This document shows, one piece after another, positions 54,685-63,656 of a DNA stretch of 64,000 nt. The position numbers were made by a program, and so were the translations under genes. Origin of the DNA: Methylobacterium sp. UNC378MF (GTDB lineage Bacteria > Pseudomonadota > Alphaproteobacteria > Rhizobiales > Beijerinckiaceae); assembly GCF_900103195.1 (NCBI RefSeq), contig NZ_FMWU01000007.1, positions 62,001-126,000 on the forward strand, in the 5' to 3' direction. Position 1 is the first letter of the stretch; each line of letters starts with the position of its first letter. The notes beneath the pieces are model-generated. The model had not been told where the DNA came from and did no database searches. It saw nothing but the letters and a program-made list of their open reading frames with translations.

Positions 54685-56223
54685 ATGGTCACCCGCGTCG
54701 CTACCGTGGCCTTCGAGGGCATCGAGGCGCGGGCGGTGGACGTGCAGGTCCAGATCATCCCCGGCTCGGTGGTGTTCACCGTGGTGGGCCTGCCCGACAA
54801 GGCGGTGGCAGAATCCCGCGAGCGAGTCCGCGGCGCGCTGATCGCCTCCGGGCTGGCCCTCCCGGCCAAGCGCATCACCGTGAACCTCGCACCCGCCGAT
54901 CTTCCCAAGGAAGGCTCGCATTTCGACCTTCCGATCGCGCTCGGCGTCATGGCGGCGATCGGCGCGATCCCACCCGACGCGCTGGCCGGCTATTGCGTGC
55001 TCGGGGAACTCGCCCTCGACGGCGGCATCACGGCAGTCAGCGGCGTGCTGCCGGCCGCCATGGCGGCCGGTGCCCGGGGTCTCGGACTCATCTGCCCGGC
55101 CGCCACAGGTCCGGAGGCGGCCTGGGCCGGGGGCGACCTCGACGTGCTCGCGCCGCGCTCGCTGATCCAACTCGCCAACCACTTCAAGGGCAGCCAGGTC
55201 ATGGCCCGGCCGGAGCCCGCCGTGGCCGCGTCGGTCGGGCCGCTACCGGACCTTTCCGACATCAAGGGCCAGGAGGGCGCCAAGCGCGCCCTGGAGATCG
55301 CGGCGGCCGGCGGCCACAACCTCCTGATGAACGGGCCGCCGGGCTCCGGCAAATCCATGCTCGCGGCGCGGCTGCCCTCGATCCTGCCGCCGCTGACGCC
55401 GCGCGAATTGCTCGACATCTCCATGATCCAGTCGGTGGCCGGCGAGCTGAAGGACGGCGCCCTCTCGAACCGTCGGCCGTTCCGGCAGCCGCACCATTCC
55501 GCCTCGATGGCGGCTCTGGTCGGCGGCGGCCTTGGGGCGCGACCCGGCGAGGTCTCCCTCGCCCATGGCGGCGTGCTGTTCCTGGACGAGCTGCCGGAAT
55601 TCGCCCCCCAGGTGCTCGACAGCCTGCGCCAGCCGATGGAATCGGGCGCGGTGATGATCGCCCGCGCCAACCACCGGATCACCTACCCGGCGCGCTTCCA
55701 GCTGGTCGCGGCGATGAATCCCTGCCGCTGCGGCCAGGGTCTCGAGCCGGGCTATGCCTGCCGGCGCGGGCCGAACGCCCGCTGCATGGCGCAATATCAG
55801 GCCCGTATCTCGGGCCCGATGCTCGACCGCATCGACCTGCGCCTTGAGGTGCCGGCGGTCACCGCCGCCGACCTGATCCTGCCGGCGCCCGCGGAGGGTT
55901 CCCGCGAGGCGGCCGCCCGGGTGGCAGCGGCACGGTCGCTTCAGGGTGCGCGGTACGCGGCGCGCGGGCTGCCGGATTCCACCACCAACGCGACCTGTCC
56001 GGCCACGCTGATCTCGGACGTCGCGAGCCCCGATGCCGACGGCACGGCGCTGATCCGGCAGGCGGCCGAGAGCATGCGCCTGTCCGCCCGCGGCTTTCAC
56101 CGGACGCTGCGCGTCGCCCGGACCCTGGCCGATCTCGACGGCGAGGCGCAGGTGCGCCGGTTCCACCTCGCCGAGGCGCTGTCGTACCGGGGACGGGGCG
56201 ACAGCGCGGCGGCCGCCGCTTGA
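54685..56223 (+). CDS. comM: YifB/ComM family Mg-chelatase-like AAA+ ATPase
   Basis: 512 aa from ATG 54685. An N-terminal Lon-substrate-like domain precedes the AAA+ module with GPPGSGKSMLAARLP (Walker A), HGGVLFLDELPEF (Walker B) and AMNPCRCG (metal-binding Cys), plus the C-terminal helical part. ComM is a helicase for branch migration in natural transformation in Vibrio; a similar role is likely here but unproven. Its stop overlaps the TTG start of the next gene. Confidence 0.9.
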   Translation: MVTRVATVAFEGIEARAVDVQVQIIPGSVVFTVVGLPDKAVAESRERVRGALIASGLALPAKRITVNLAPADLPKEGSHFDLPIALGVMAAIGAIPPDALAGYCVLGELALDGGITAVSGVLPAAMAAGARGLGLICPAATGPEAAWAGGDLDVLAPRSLIQLANHFKGSQVMARPEPAVAASVGPLPDLSDIKGQEGAKRALEIAAAGGHNLLMNGPPGSGKSMLAARLPSILPPLTPRELLDISMIQSVAGELKDGALSNRRPFRQPHHSASMAALVGGGLGARPGEVSLAHGGVLFLDELPEFAPQVLDSLRQPMESGAVMIARANHRITYPARFQLVAAMNPCRCGQGLEPGYACRRGPNARCMAQYQARISGPMLDRIDLRLEVPAVTAADLILPAPAEGSREAAARVAAARSLQGARYAARGLPDSTTNATCPATLISDVASPDADGTALIRQAAESMRLSARGFHRTLRVARTLADLDGEAQVRRFHLAEALSYRGRGDSAAAAA

Positions 56224-57977
56224 GCGCCGGGGCGCAGGGCCTGGGCGACCTCACCGTCACGATCGGCCAGCACAGCAGCGCCGGTCGCAAGGCGGCCAAC
56301 CAGGATTTCAACGGCACGCTGGTCCCCGTCCAGCCGGCCCTGGGCCTGAAGGGGATCGCGGTGGCGCTCGCCGACGGGATCAGCAGCAGCGCGGCGGGCG
56401 CGGCCGCGAGCGAGACCGCGGTCAAGAGCTTCCTCAGCGACTACTACGCCACGCCGGACACGTGGTCGGTGAAGACCTCGGCGCAGCGCGTGATCGCGGC
56501 GGCGAATTCCTGGCTCTACGCCCAGACCCGGCGCGGCGCCGATCCGAACGACGCCGACCGCGGCTACGTCACCACCTTCGACGCCCTCGTGCTGAAATCG
56601 CGCGTGGCCCACCTCTTCCACGTCGGTGATGCCCGGATCTGGCGGGTGTCGGGGCGGTCCCTCGAACAGCTCACCGAGGACCACCGCGTGGTGGTCTCCA
56701 CGGTCGAATCCTATCTCGGCCGCGCCCTCGGGGCGCAGGCCCGCGTGGAGATCGATTATCACGCCGTCGGCATCCAGGCCGGCGACACCTTCGTGCTGAC
56801 GACCGACGGCGTGCACGAGCATGTCCGGCCCCGCGACGTGGTGGCGGCGATCGCACAGGCCGAGACCCTGGACGCGGCCGCACGGGCGATCGTCGAGGCG
56901 GCCCTGGCGGCCGGGAGTCCGGACAACCTGACGATCCAGATCGTGCGGGTGGAAACCGTGCCGGCAGGCGAGCCGGCGGACCTCCTCGGCGAGGCCGATG
57001 GGCTGGACCCCGCGCCGCTCCTCGATCCGCCCGCCGAGCTCGACGGCTTCCGGCTGCTGCGGATCCTGCATTCCGGTCCGCGCAGCCGTGTCTACCTGGC
57101 GGTCGAGGCGGAGACCGGCGCCCAGGTCGCCCTGAAGGTGCTGTCCCTGGACCTGCGGGACGATCCGGCCCAGCGGAAGCGCTTCGTGATGGAGGAGTGG
57201 ATCGCGCGGCGGATCGACAATCCCCACGTGCTCAAGGCCCATCCCCAGGTCGGCCGCCGCAGCCACCTCTACACGGTCATGCGCTACGTCGAGGGCCAGA
57301 CCCTGACCCAATGGATGCGCGACCATGCGGCGCCTGAACTGGAGACGGTGCGGGGCCTCATCGAGCAGCTCGCCCGCGGCGTGCAGGCGTTCCACCGGCG
57401 GGAGATGGTTCACCAGGATCTGCGGCCCGACAATGTCCTGATCGACCCGGCCGGGACCGTCCAGATCATCGATTTCGGCGCCACCCAGGTCGCCGGCGTG
57501 ATCGAGGGCGATGCGCGGATCGACCCGGCGGAGATCCTCGGCACGGTGCAGTACACGGCGCCCGAGTGTTTCCTCGGCGCCCCGGCCACCGCCGGGTCCG
57601 ACATCTTCGCGGTCGGCGTGATGACCTACCAGATGCTGACCGGACGGCTGCCCTACGGCGATGCCGTGCCCCGGGCACGCACGCGCGCGGCGCAGCGGCG
57701 GCTGCGCTACGCGTCGGCTCTCACGGTGCGTCCGCTTTTGCCGGTCTGGGTCGATGGGGCGCTTCGCAAGGCCGTCCATCCCGATCCGACGCGGCGCTAC
57801 GCGGCACTGTCCGCCTTCGTCCACGATCTGCGCCATCCCAATCCGGCCTTCACGGACGGGCGGCGGGCCTCGCTGCTGGAGCGCGATCCGCTGCTGTTCT
57901 GGCGCCTGCTGTCGCTGGCGCTGGGGGTCGTCGCGCTGGTGCTCGCGGCGATCCTGATCGCCGGGCCGCGGCGGTGA
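56220..57977 (+). CDS. Bifunctional PP2C phosphatase-protein kinase with C-terminal membrane anchor (585 aa)
   Basis: Residues 10-245 form a PP2C phosphatase (DGISSSAAGAAASE, HVGDARIWRV, TTDGVHEHV, GSPDNLTI). Residues 270-520 form a Ser/Thr kinase with VALKVL for the ATP Lys, HQDLRPDNVLID in place of HRD, and IDFGAT as the DFG motif. A hydrophobic segment near 555-577 anchors it. This domain order is known in bacteria as a bifunctional kinase/phosphatase. TTG 56220 overlaps comM, so coupling is likely, though targets are unknown. Confidence 0.88.
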   Translation: MSAGAQGLGDLTVTIGQHSSAGRKAANQDFNGTLVPVQPALGLKGIAVALADGISSSAAGAAASETAVKSFLSDYYATPDTWSVKTSAQRVIAAANSWLYAQTRRGADPNDADRGYVTTFDALVLKSRVAHLFHVGDARIWRVSGRSLEQLTEDHRVVVSTVESYLGRALGAQARVEIDYHAVGIQAGDTFVLTTDGVHEHVRPRDVVAAIAQAETLDAAARAIVEAALAAGSPDNLTIQIVRVETVPAGEPADLLGEADGLDPAPLLDPPAELDGFRLLRILHSGPRSRVYLAVEAETGAQVALKVLSLDLRDDPAQRKRFVMEEWIARRIDNPHVLKAHPQVGRRSHLYTVMRYVEGQTLTQWMRDHAAPELETVRGLIEQLARGVQAFHRREMVHQDLRPDNVLIDPAGTVQIIDFGATQVAGVIEGDARIDPAEILGTVQYTAPECFLGAPATAGSDIFAVGVMTYQMLTGRLPYGDAVPRARTRAAQRRLRYASALTVRPLLPVWVDGALRKAVHPDPTRRYAALSAFVHDLRHPNPAFTDGRRASLLERDPLLFWRLLSLALGVVALVLAAILIAGPRR

Positions 57978-57992
57978 GGCCCGGTCCGCGAC

Positions 57993-58712
57993 TCAGGGAT
58001 CGAGTTCCGGATAGCGCCGGAAGATGCCGTCCTCGTTGAACGGGATCCGGCGGTCGCTGGCGAGATAGGCGGCAAGGCGCGGGCGCTGCGCGACGGTCTC
58101 GTGGAGCCGCGCCACCTGCGGGTTTCTCCGCAGGACCGCGGCAGTGGTCTTGGGGAAGGCGTAAAGCAGGCCGTCGACGAGCTGGAACAGCGACAGGTCG
58201 GCGTAGGACAGATCCGCGCCGACGAGGCGGCGGCCGCCATTGGCCGCCAGCACGCGCTCGAAATAGCCGAGGAACCTGGGGATGCGCTCGGTCCGGAACT
58301 CCGCCGCGCGGCGGAGCGCCTCGGGCTTCTGGTCTGCGTAATACTGGCCAACGCCGATCGGATGGTGCGTGTCGTGCGCCTCGTCGACCGCGTCCGCTAC
58401 GGTGAGCTGAAGCTGGTGGGTCCAGATCCGGTCGCGCTCCGATGCGCCGACGAGGCCAAGTCGCGGCCCGAGATAGAGCAGGATCGCGGCGCTCTGCCCG
58501 ACGACAAGATCGCCATCGCGCAGGAAGGGCGGTGCCAGCGGCGGCCGCGGATTGGCCGGATCGGACAGGCGCTCGAGCATCGGTCCGATGCCGCCGGCGT
58601 CGTCATCCTGGCGGGCGACGTCGATGTAGTCGGCGCCGGCTTCCTCAAGGGCTAGGCGGACGAACTCGCCGCGCCCCTGTATCATCGGCCAGTAATGGAG
58701 TTCGTAGGGCAT
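57993..58712 (-). CDS. Glutathione S-transferase-like protein (239 aa)
   Basis: LHYWPMIQGRGEFVRLALEEAGADY matches the N-terminal GST domain with the catalytic region, QSAAILLYLGPRLGL the glutathione-binding segment, and the C-terminal helices include DLSYADLSLFQLVDG. The substrate is unknown. It converges with the kinase gene and follows an exported protein gene on its own strand. Confidence 0.85.
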   Translation of the reverse strand: MPYELHYWPMIQGRGEFVRLALEEAGADYIDVARQDDDAGGIGPMLERLSDPANPRPPLAPPFLRDGDLVVGQSAAILLYLGPRLGLVGASERDRIWTHQLQLTVADAVDEAHDTHHPIGVGQYYADQKPEALRRAAEFRTERIPRFLGYFERVLAANGGRRLVGADLSYADLSLFQLVDGLLYAFPKTTAAVLRRNPQVARLHETVAQRPRLAAYLASDRRIPFNEDGIFRRYPELDP

Positions 58713-58760
58713 CGCCGTCGCCGCGTCGGAAAGGGCGCTGCCGGCCCGGACGATGTCCGT

Positions 58761-59210
58761 TCAGTTGCCTTCGGCCGAATCCTCCGCGGAGGCCTTCTCG
58801 ACCGGCGGCTCGGCGCTGGCGACGGCCTTGCGGGCGAACATCGGCTGCAGCCGCTCGGCGAGCTGCTGATCGAGATGCTTGACGTAGGCGCCCTTGAAAT
58901 AGCGCTCGCCCGTCTTCGCCCCGAAGAGGCGGTCATGGGTCTGGATCATTGCGGCGACCTCCGGGCGGCACAGGAAGCCCGTGATGCCGACGGCCTCGTA
59001 CCAGTGGCCGGCGCGCGCCTCGGCGGTGGCCTTCGGGTTCGACAGCACCGTGTCGGCGAAACACGCGGTTGCGGCCTGCCGCAGCGGCGCCAGTACCTTC
59101 TCGGCCTCCGCCGCATTCACCTTCGGGGCAGCCGGAAGCCGGTGAGGGCGCGCCTGAGCAGCCGACACGAGTGCGAGGACGGTGAAGGTGGCGAGGATCG
59201 AAGTCTTCAT
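58761..59210 (-). CDS. Exported hypothetical protein (149 aa)
   Basis: Signal peptide (TSILATFTVLALVSAAQA) with a probable cleavage at AQA. The mature part is helical with two Cys (ATACFADTVL, GFLCRPEVAAM), likely a disulfide, and a charged acidic C-terminus. ATG 59210 chosen; the upstream frame is not protein-like. No family is recognised. Confidence 0.6.
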   Translation of the reverse strand: MKTSILATFTVLALVSAAQARPHRLPAAPKVNAAEAEKVLAPLRQAATACFADTVLSNPKATAEARAGHWYEAVGITGFLCRPEVAAMIQTHDRLFGAKTGERYFKGAYVKHLDQQLAERLQPMFARKAVASAEPPVEKASAEDSAEGN

Positions 59211-59345
59211 ACGGGCGGCCTCGTCGGGTGTCCGAACCGCATTCAGGTCTCGCTCATGATTGCGTCGGGATCGGGGCTGGCGGCACGGTTCACGTGCCCG
59301 ATTCAGGGCGAGATCCGGACCGTTTCGCGACGGCCACACGCCGCC

Positions 59346-59720
59346 TCAGCCGCGCCGCTCGGCGTTCCAATATCCCCGGCAGGCGAGGGCGCCGGACGCG
59401 ACCCAGGTTCCGGCTCCGAACCCGTCCAAACCCAGGCGCCCGCGCACGTCGGCGGTGGTGGCGCCGTTCGAGATGGAGCCCCGGATCGCGCCGTTCCGCG
59501 CCACGCCGCCCTCGACCACGAAGGCGGTCCCGATGAAGCGCGCCCGCCCGTGCTCGATCCGCACGGGGTAACGATAGGCGCGGTCGCAGCCTCCCGTCTC
59601 GGTGATGATCTCGACGCTCCAGGTGCCGTCGAACCGGTCGGGCAGGGCGGATGGGCGCGGTGCGGCGGCGGCCGGGATCGTGCCTATGAGGAACAGTGCG
59701 AGAGCGAGGCGAGACGTCAT
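59346..59720 (-). CDS. Exported conserved Rhizobiales protein (124 aa)
   Basis: Signal peptide (RLALALFLIGTIPAAAA), then a beta-rich domain FDGTWSVEIITETGGCDRAYRYPVRIEHG, with GTWVASGALACRGYWNAERR at the end. The paired Cys would form a disulfide. This domain recurs in Rhizobiales exported proteins; I know no function. Start ATG 59720. Confidence 0.65.
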   Translation of the reverse strand: MTSRLALALFLIGTIPAAAAPRPSALPDRFDGTWSVEIITETGGCDRAYRYPVRIEHGRARFIGTAFVVEGGVARNGAIRGSISNGATTADVRGRLGLDGFGAGTWVASGALACRGYWNAERRG

Positions 59721-59760
59721 GCGGGTACAGGCTGCGGCGTATCCGCGAAGATAAGCCCCT

Positions 59761-61641
59761 TCAGCGCGACGAGGGCGTCCGAATGGCCGCGCGCAAAGCC
59801 GCGTTGAGCAGGGCAAGCAGGTCGCAACCGACATGCAGGAAGGCGGCCACTCCCGCCTGTTTCAGCGGCTCGGAGAGGTCCGCGGGCTTGCCGGCGAGGT
59901 AGATCGGTCCGGCGCCCGCCTTCGCCAAGGCTTCCGCCGTCGCGACGGCGCGCTCGGCGTAGATCGCATCGGTCGAGCAGATGCAGGCCAGGCTGGCGCC
60001 GGATTCCCGGAAGGCCGCGGCCGCGGCCTCGGCATCGGCAAAGCCGTCGTTCGACAGCGCTTCGAGGCCACCCGCCGCGAAGGCATTGGCCGCGAATGTC
60101 GCCCGGGCGTTGAACGCTGCCACCGGGCCGAGATTGGCCAGGAACACTGCCGGCCGGCGGCCGGTCTTGGCGAGGCAGGAATCCGAGGCGTCCCGCAGGG
60201 CCTCGTAGGGCTCGGCCAGACGCTGAGACGGCAGCGCGTCGCAGGCGACGGCCGAGCCCGCACCGAAATTGGACCCGTGCGGCCCGGCCATGGGCGGAAC
60301 GTCGAGGACGGTGACGGGCTTCTCGGACAGGTTCGGAAACTCGCTCGCACCCGTGAGCGGTTCGCGGCGGGTCGCCACGGCCTTGATCCGGGCCTCGCGG
60401 GTCAGCTCGATCCGCCGCTGCAGCTTGCCGACGCTGAGCGAGGCGACGATGCCGCCCTCGGCCTCGATCGCCTGGAACGCCGCCCAGCCGGCCTCGGCGA
60501 GTTGGGCGGTCAGGGCCTCGAAGCCGCCGGCGCCCGCCGCTGGGTCGCTGACGCGCGCCAGGTGCGATTCCTCGACGAGCACGATCTGGCTGTTGCGCGC
60601 CACCCGCCGGGCGAAGGCGTCGGGCAGTCCGAGGGCCTGCGTGTAGGGCAGGACCGCGACGCTGTCGGCACCGCCCATGCCGGCCGAGGCTGCCGCCATG
60701 CCGGTGCGGAGGATGTTCACGAACGGGTCGCGCTTGGTCATCATCCGCCACGCGGTCTCGGCATGGAGACGCAGCGGCGTCGGATCGAGTCCGCAGGCCT
60801 GCTCGACCCGGGCCCAGAGCCGCCGCATCGCGCGGAACTTGGCGAGCGTGACGAACTCGTCGGCATCGGCAGCCAGCAGCACCGCGACGCGGTCACGGGC
60901 ATCCGACAGGTCGTGACCGGCCTCCTCCAGGGCACGCAGATAGGCGACCGCGGTCGCGAGCACTGCCCCGAGTTCCGCCGCCTCCCCGGCACCGCCCTCA
61001 TGATAGGGCCGTCCATCGGCCAGGAACGCCCGACCGCGGAAGCCCGCAGCCTCCAGCTCCGAAACGGTCCCGGCGAGCCGCGGGGCGACCTCCTTCCAGA
61101 CCGCGCCGAGGCTGCCGGTTGCCGCCAGAACGCCCACCGGGTCGAGGCCGAGATCGAGATCGTAGGCCGAGAGATCCTCGCCCCGGCGCTCCGCCAGCGC
61201 CCTCATCAGCCGGGCCGCCTCCAGGCCTCGGCCGCCGGCGTCGATCCGCAGGGAGATCAGCGGCAGCATCACGCCCTTCAGCACCGCGTCGAGATCCTCG
61301 ACGCTCGCGGCGGTCAGGCCGAAGCCGCGGGCCCCCGGCGCGCCCGCGAAAGCCAGCACCAGGGCGTCGGCCCCTCCTTCGAGATCGGTGAGCGCCTGGG
61401 CATTGGCGACGGCGAGGTCGGGATGGTCGACCCGCTGTGCGATCCGCCAGGGTCCCGGCGCGCGCACGGGCTGGGCGACCGGTTCGGCCGGTCCATAGAG
61501 GGGTTCGATCCGCAGGCCGTCGGCCGTACGCGACACCAGCCGCTTCTCGAAATCGGCACCCTTCAGGACGCCTTCGACGAGGCCGAGCCAGCGCGCCCGG
61601 TCGGCAGGCTCGAAGAGGTCGGCGAGCGGTGTGTCTTCCAT
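59761..61641 (-). CDS. Methylmalonyl-CoA mutase small (beta) subunit
   Basis: 626 aa, similar throughout to the non-catalytic mutase subunit: FEKRLVSRTADGLRIEPLYGPAEP, TAWRMMTKRDPFVNILRTGMAAASAGMGGADSV and SDPAAGAGGFEALT. The C-terminal cobalamin-binding motif (DxHxxG) is absent, as expected for the small subunit. The large subunit that carries B12 is not in the window. The complex handles methylmalonyl-CoA in the ethylmalonyl-CoA pathway and in odd-chain acid metabolism. Confidence 0.88.
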   Translation of the reverse strand: MEDTPLADLFEPADRARWLGLVEGVLKGADFEKRLVSRTADGLRIEPLYGPAEPVAQPVRAPGPWRIAQRVDHPDLAVANAQALTDLEGGADALVLAFAGAPGARGFGLTAASVEDLDAVLKGVMLPLISLRIDAGGRGLEAARLMRALAERRGEDLSAYDLDLGLDPVGVLAATGSLGAVWKEVAPRLAGTVSELEAAGFRGRAFLADGRPYHEGGAGEAAELGAVLATAVAYLRALEEAGHDLSDARDRVAVLLAADADEFVTLAKFRAMRRLWARVEQACGLDPTPLRLHAETAWRMMTKRDPFVNILRTGMAAASAGMGGADSVAVLPYTQALGLPDAFARRVARNSQIVLVEESHLARVSDPAAGAGGFEALTAQLAEAGWAAFQAIEAEGGIVASLSVGKLQRRIELTREARIKAVATRREPLTGASEFPNLSEKPVTVLDVPPMAGPHGSNFGAGSAVACDALPSQRLAEPYEALRDASDSCLAKTGRRPAVFLANLGPVAAFNARATFAANAFAAGGLEALSNDGFADAEAAAAAFRESGASLACICSTDAIYAERAVATAEALAKAGAGPIYLAGKPADLSEPLKQAGVAAFLHVGCDLLALLNAALRAAIRTPSSR

Positions 61642-61812
61642 CGGAACGTCCCAGACGCGGCGTCTGCTGCACCGCTTTCGTGCGTTTGCCTCGCACGCCG
61701 CTCCGCCGCTGGCAATTCCCCGATGGTTGAGGAAAGCTCAAGCCGCCCGTCACCGATTTTTAATGGTCGCGGCCGAGGCGAAGCGCGGGATACCCGTCAA
61801 TTCGAGCCGCCA

Positions 61813-61840
61813 TTCCGGGCCTGCCTGCGGTGGCCCGGAA
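61813..61840. repeat. Small palindromic repeat upstream of the mutase gene
   Basis: Arms TTCCGGGCC and GGCCCGGAA with a 10-nt loop lie in the 265-bp gap between the mutase and uppP genes. It looks like the short intergenic palindromes common in this group. No gene is seen in the gap. Confidence 0.45.
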
Positions 61841-61906
61841 CGACGGCGTGGATGGATCAAGGCGGCGGCGCAAATTCGTCCGCGCGCTCGGGCGAGGATC
61901 CCCGCC

Positions 61907-62710
61907 TCAGCCCAGGATGATCAGTCCGGCGAAGCCCAGAGCGCCGACGATGATCCGCCACCACGCGAACAGCCAGAAGCCGTGGCGGGAGACGTAGTCG
62001 AGGAGAACCCGCACCACGAACAGCGCCGAGACGAACGACACGATGAAGCCGATCACGATCAGGCCGACATCGTTGCTCGAAAGGTACTTGTAGTTGTCGA
62101 GCAAATCCTTGGCGAAGGCGCCCGCCATGGTCGGCATCGCGAGGTAGAACGAGAACTCGGTGGCCGAGCGCTTGTCGGCGCCCATCAGCATCGCACCCAC
62201 GATCGTGGCGCCCGAGCGCGAAACGCCGGGGATCATCGCCAGGCACTGGAAGATGCCGATCTTCAGATCCATCGGCAGTGTGAAGTCGTAGACGTCGGTC
62301 TTCTTCACTTCGAGGTCGGTGTCGTCGATGACGAGGAGCACCAAGCCGCCGGCCACCAGGGTCGCGCAGACGATCCACGGGTTGAACAGGTAGGCCTTGA
62401 TCAGCTTGGAGAAGAGGCCGCCGATGATCGCCGCCGGCAGGAACGCCACCAGGATGCCGAGCACGAACCGGCGCGCCTTCGGATCGGACGGCGCCGCCGT
62501 GGCAATGCCGAGCAGGCGGCGGAAATACACCAGCAGGATCGCCAGGATCGCGCCGAGCTGGATCAACACCTCGAAGGTGTTGTTGGGCGAGTGGAAGCCG
62601 ATGAAGTGGCCGACCAGCAGCTGGTGGCCGGTCGACGAGACCGGGATGAACTCGGTCGCCCCCTCCACCAGGGCGAGCAGCACTGCCTTGCCGATGCTTG
62701 CCGGATCCAT
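61907..62710 (-). CDS. uppP: Undecaprenyl-diphosphatase
   Basis: [14 protein letters not shown] and [10 protein letters not shown] are the two family motifs carrying the catalytic Glu and the phosphate-binding Arg/Ser. About eight membrane helices. ATG 62710 gives 267 aa, the usual length. It regenerates the lipid carrier for peptidoglycan synthesis. The 253-bp gap upstream of 62964 holds no gene. Confidence 0.95.
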   Translation of the reverse strand: MDPASIGKAVLLALVEGATEFIPVSSTGHQLLVGHFIGFHSPNNTFEVLIQLGAILAILLVYFRRLLGIATAAPSDPKARRFVLGILVAFLPAAIIGGLFSKLIKAYLFNPWIVCATLVAGGLVLLVIDDTDLEVKKTDVYDFTLPMDLKIGIFQCLAMIPGVSRSGATIVGAMLMGADKRSATEFSFYLAMPTMAGAFAKDLLDNYKYLSSNDVGLIVIGFIVSFVSALFVVRVLLDYVSRHGFWLFAWWRIIVGALGFAGLIILG

Positions 62711-62963
62711 CGTGACGCCTTGTGGCGCGGGCGCGGCGGCCCCCGTCGAGCCGCCACCTGCCACGCGATATGGTTGTACCCGAGACTTCGCCGATCAGGG
62801 TTGACGGGCGGTTACCGGGCCGGGCCGCGCGTGTTAAGGGCTCGGCAACGGTCCGGCAATAACGCTCGGTCCGAAGTCCTGCGCGCCGAAGATCCGCGCT
62901 TCAGGGCCCACGACGAGCGCGGGACCGGCCGCGCTGGCAGACCGAACGTCCCACACGGCCTCG

Positions 62964-63656
62964 ATGGCAACCCTCTACCACTTCCCCTTCTGCGCGAATT
63001 CCCGATTCATCCGTCTCGTGCTCGCCGAGATGGGCATGGAGCCGACGCTGTTCGAGGAACGGCCCTGGGAACGACGCGACGACTTCCTGCTGATCAATCC
63101 GGCGGGCATCACGCCCGTGCTGCTGGAGCAGAACGGCCTCGTCGTCCCCGGCGCCGGCGTCATCGCCGAGTATCTCGACGAGACCCGCGGCCTCGGGCTC
63201 TCGGGGCGGCGGATGCTGCCCGAGGACACCGTCGAGCGCGTCGAAGTGCGGCGCCTGCTCGACTGGTTCCTGGTCAAGTTCGAGTCCGAGGTGACCGCCT
63301 ACCTGGTCAACGAGAAGATCTCGAAGCGCTTCATGGCGGCCCATGAGGGCGGCGGCCCCCCCGACATGAACGCGATCCGCGCCGCGCGCTCCAACGTGCG
63401 CTACCATCTGAAATACATCGGCTACCTGATCGCGCGGCGGCGCTGGATCGCCGGCGACAACCTGACCTATGCCGATCTGGCGGCGGCCGCCCATCTCTCC
63501 TGCGTCGACTACCTGGGCGACGTGCCCTGGGACGAGGACGAGATGGCGCGGAACTGGTACGCACGGGTCAAGTCGCGACCGTCGTTCCGCGGCCTCCTCG
63601 CCGACCGGGTGCCCGGCATGGCGCCGGCCGCCCATTACGCGGATCTGGATTTCTGA
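62964..63656 (+). CDS. Glutathione S-transferase family protein (230 aa)
   Basis: MATLYHFPFCANSRFIRLVLAEMGM opens the thioredoxin-like domain, INPAGITPVLLEQNGLVVPGAGVIAEYLDE the glutathione-binding part, and the C-terminal helices carry the family's conserved Asp (DNLTYADLAAAAHLS). Catalytic Cys or Ser cannot be decided. Its stop overlaps the apparent CTG start of queG, suggesting coupling. Confidence 0.87.
   Translation: MATLYHFPFCANSRFIRLVLAEMGMEPTLFEERPWERRDDFLLINPAGITPVLLEQNGLVVPGAGVIAEYLDETRGLGLSGRRMLPEDTVERVEVRRLLDWFLVKFESEVTAYLVNEKISKRFMAAHEGGGPPDMNAIRAARSNVRYHLKYIGYLIARRRWIAGDNLTYADLAAAAHLSCVDYLGDVPWDEDEMARNWYARVKSRPSFRGLLADRVPGMAPAAHYADLDF

Noticed and set aside
59833..61920. Open frame of 695 codons on the plus strand opposite the mutase subunit
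   Set aside because: The mutase subunit is unambiguous on the minus strand; the antisense frame has no ribosome site or domain.
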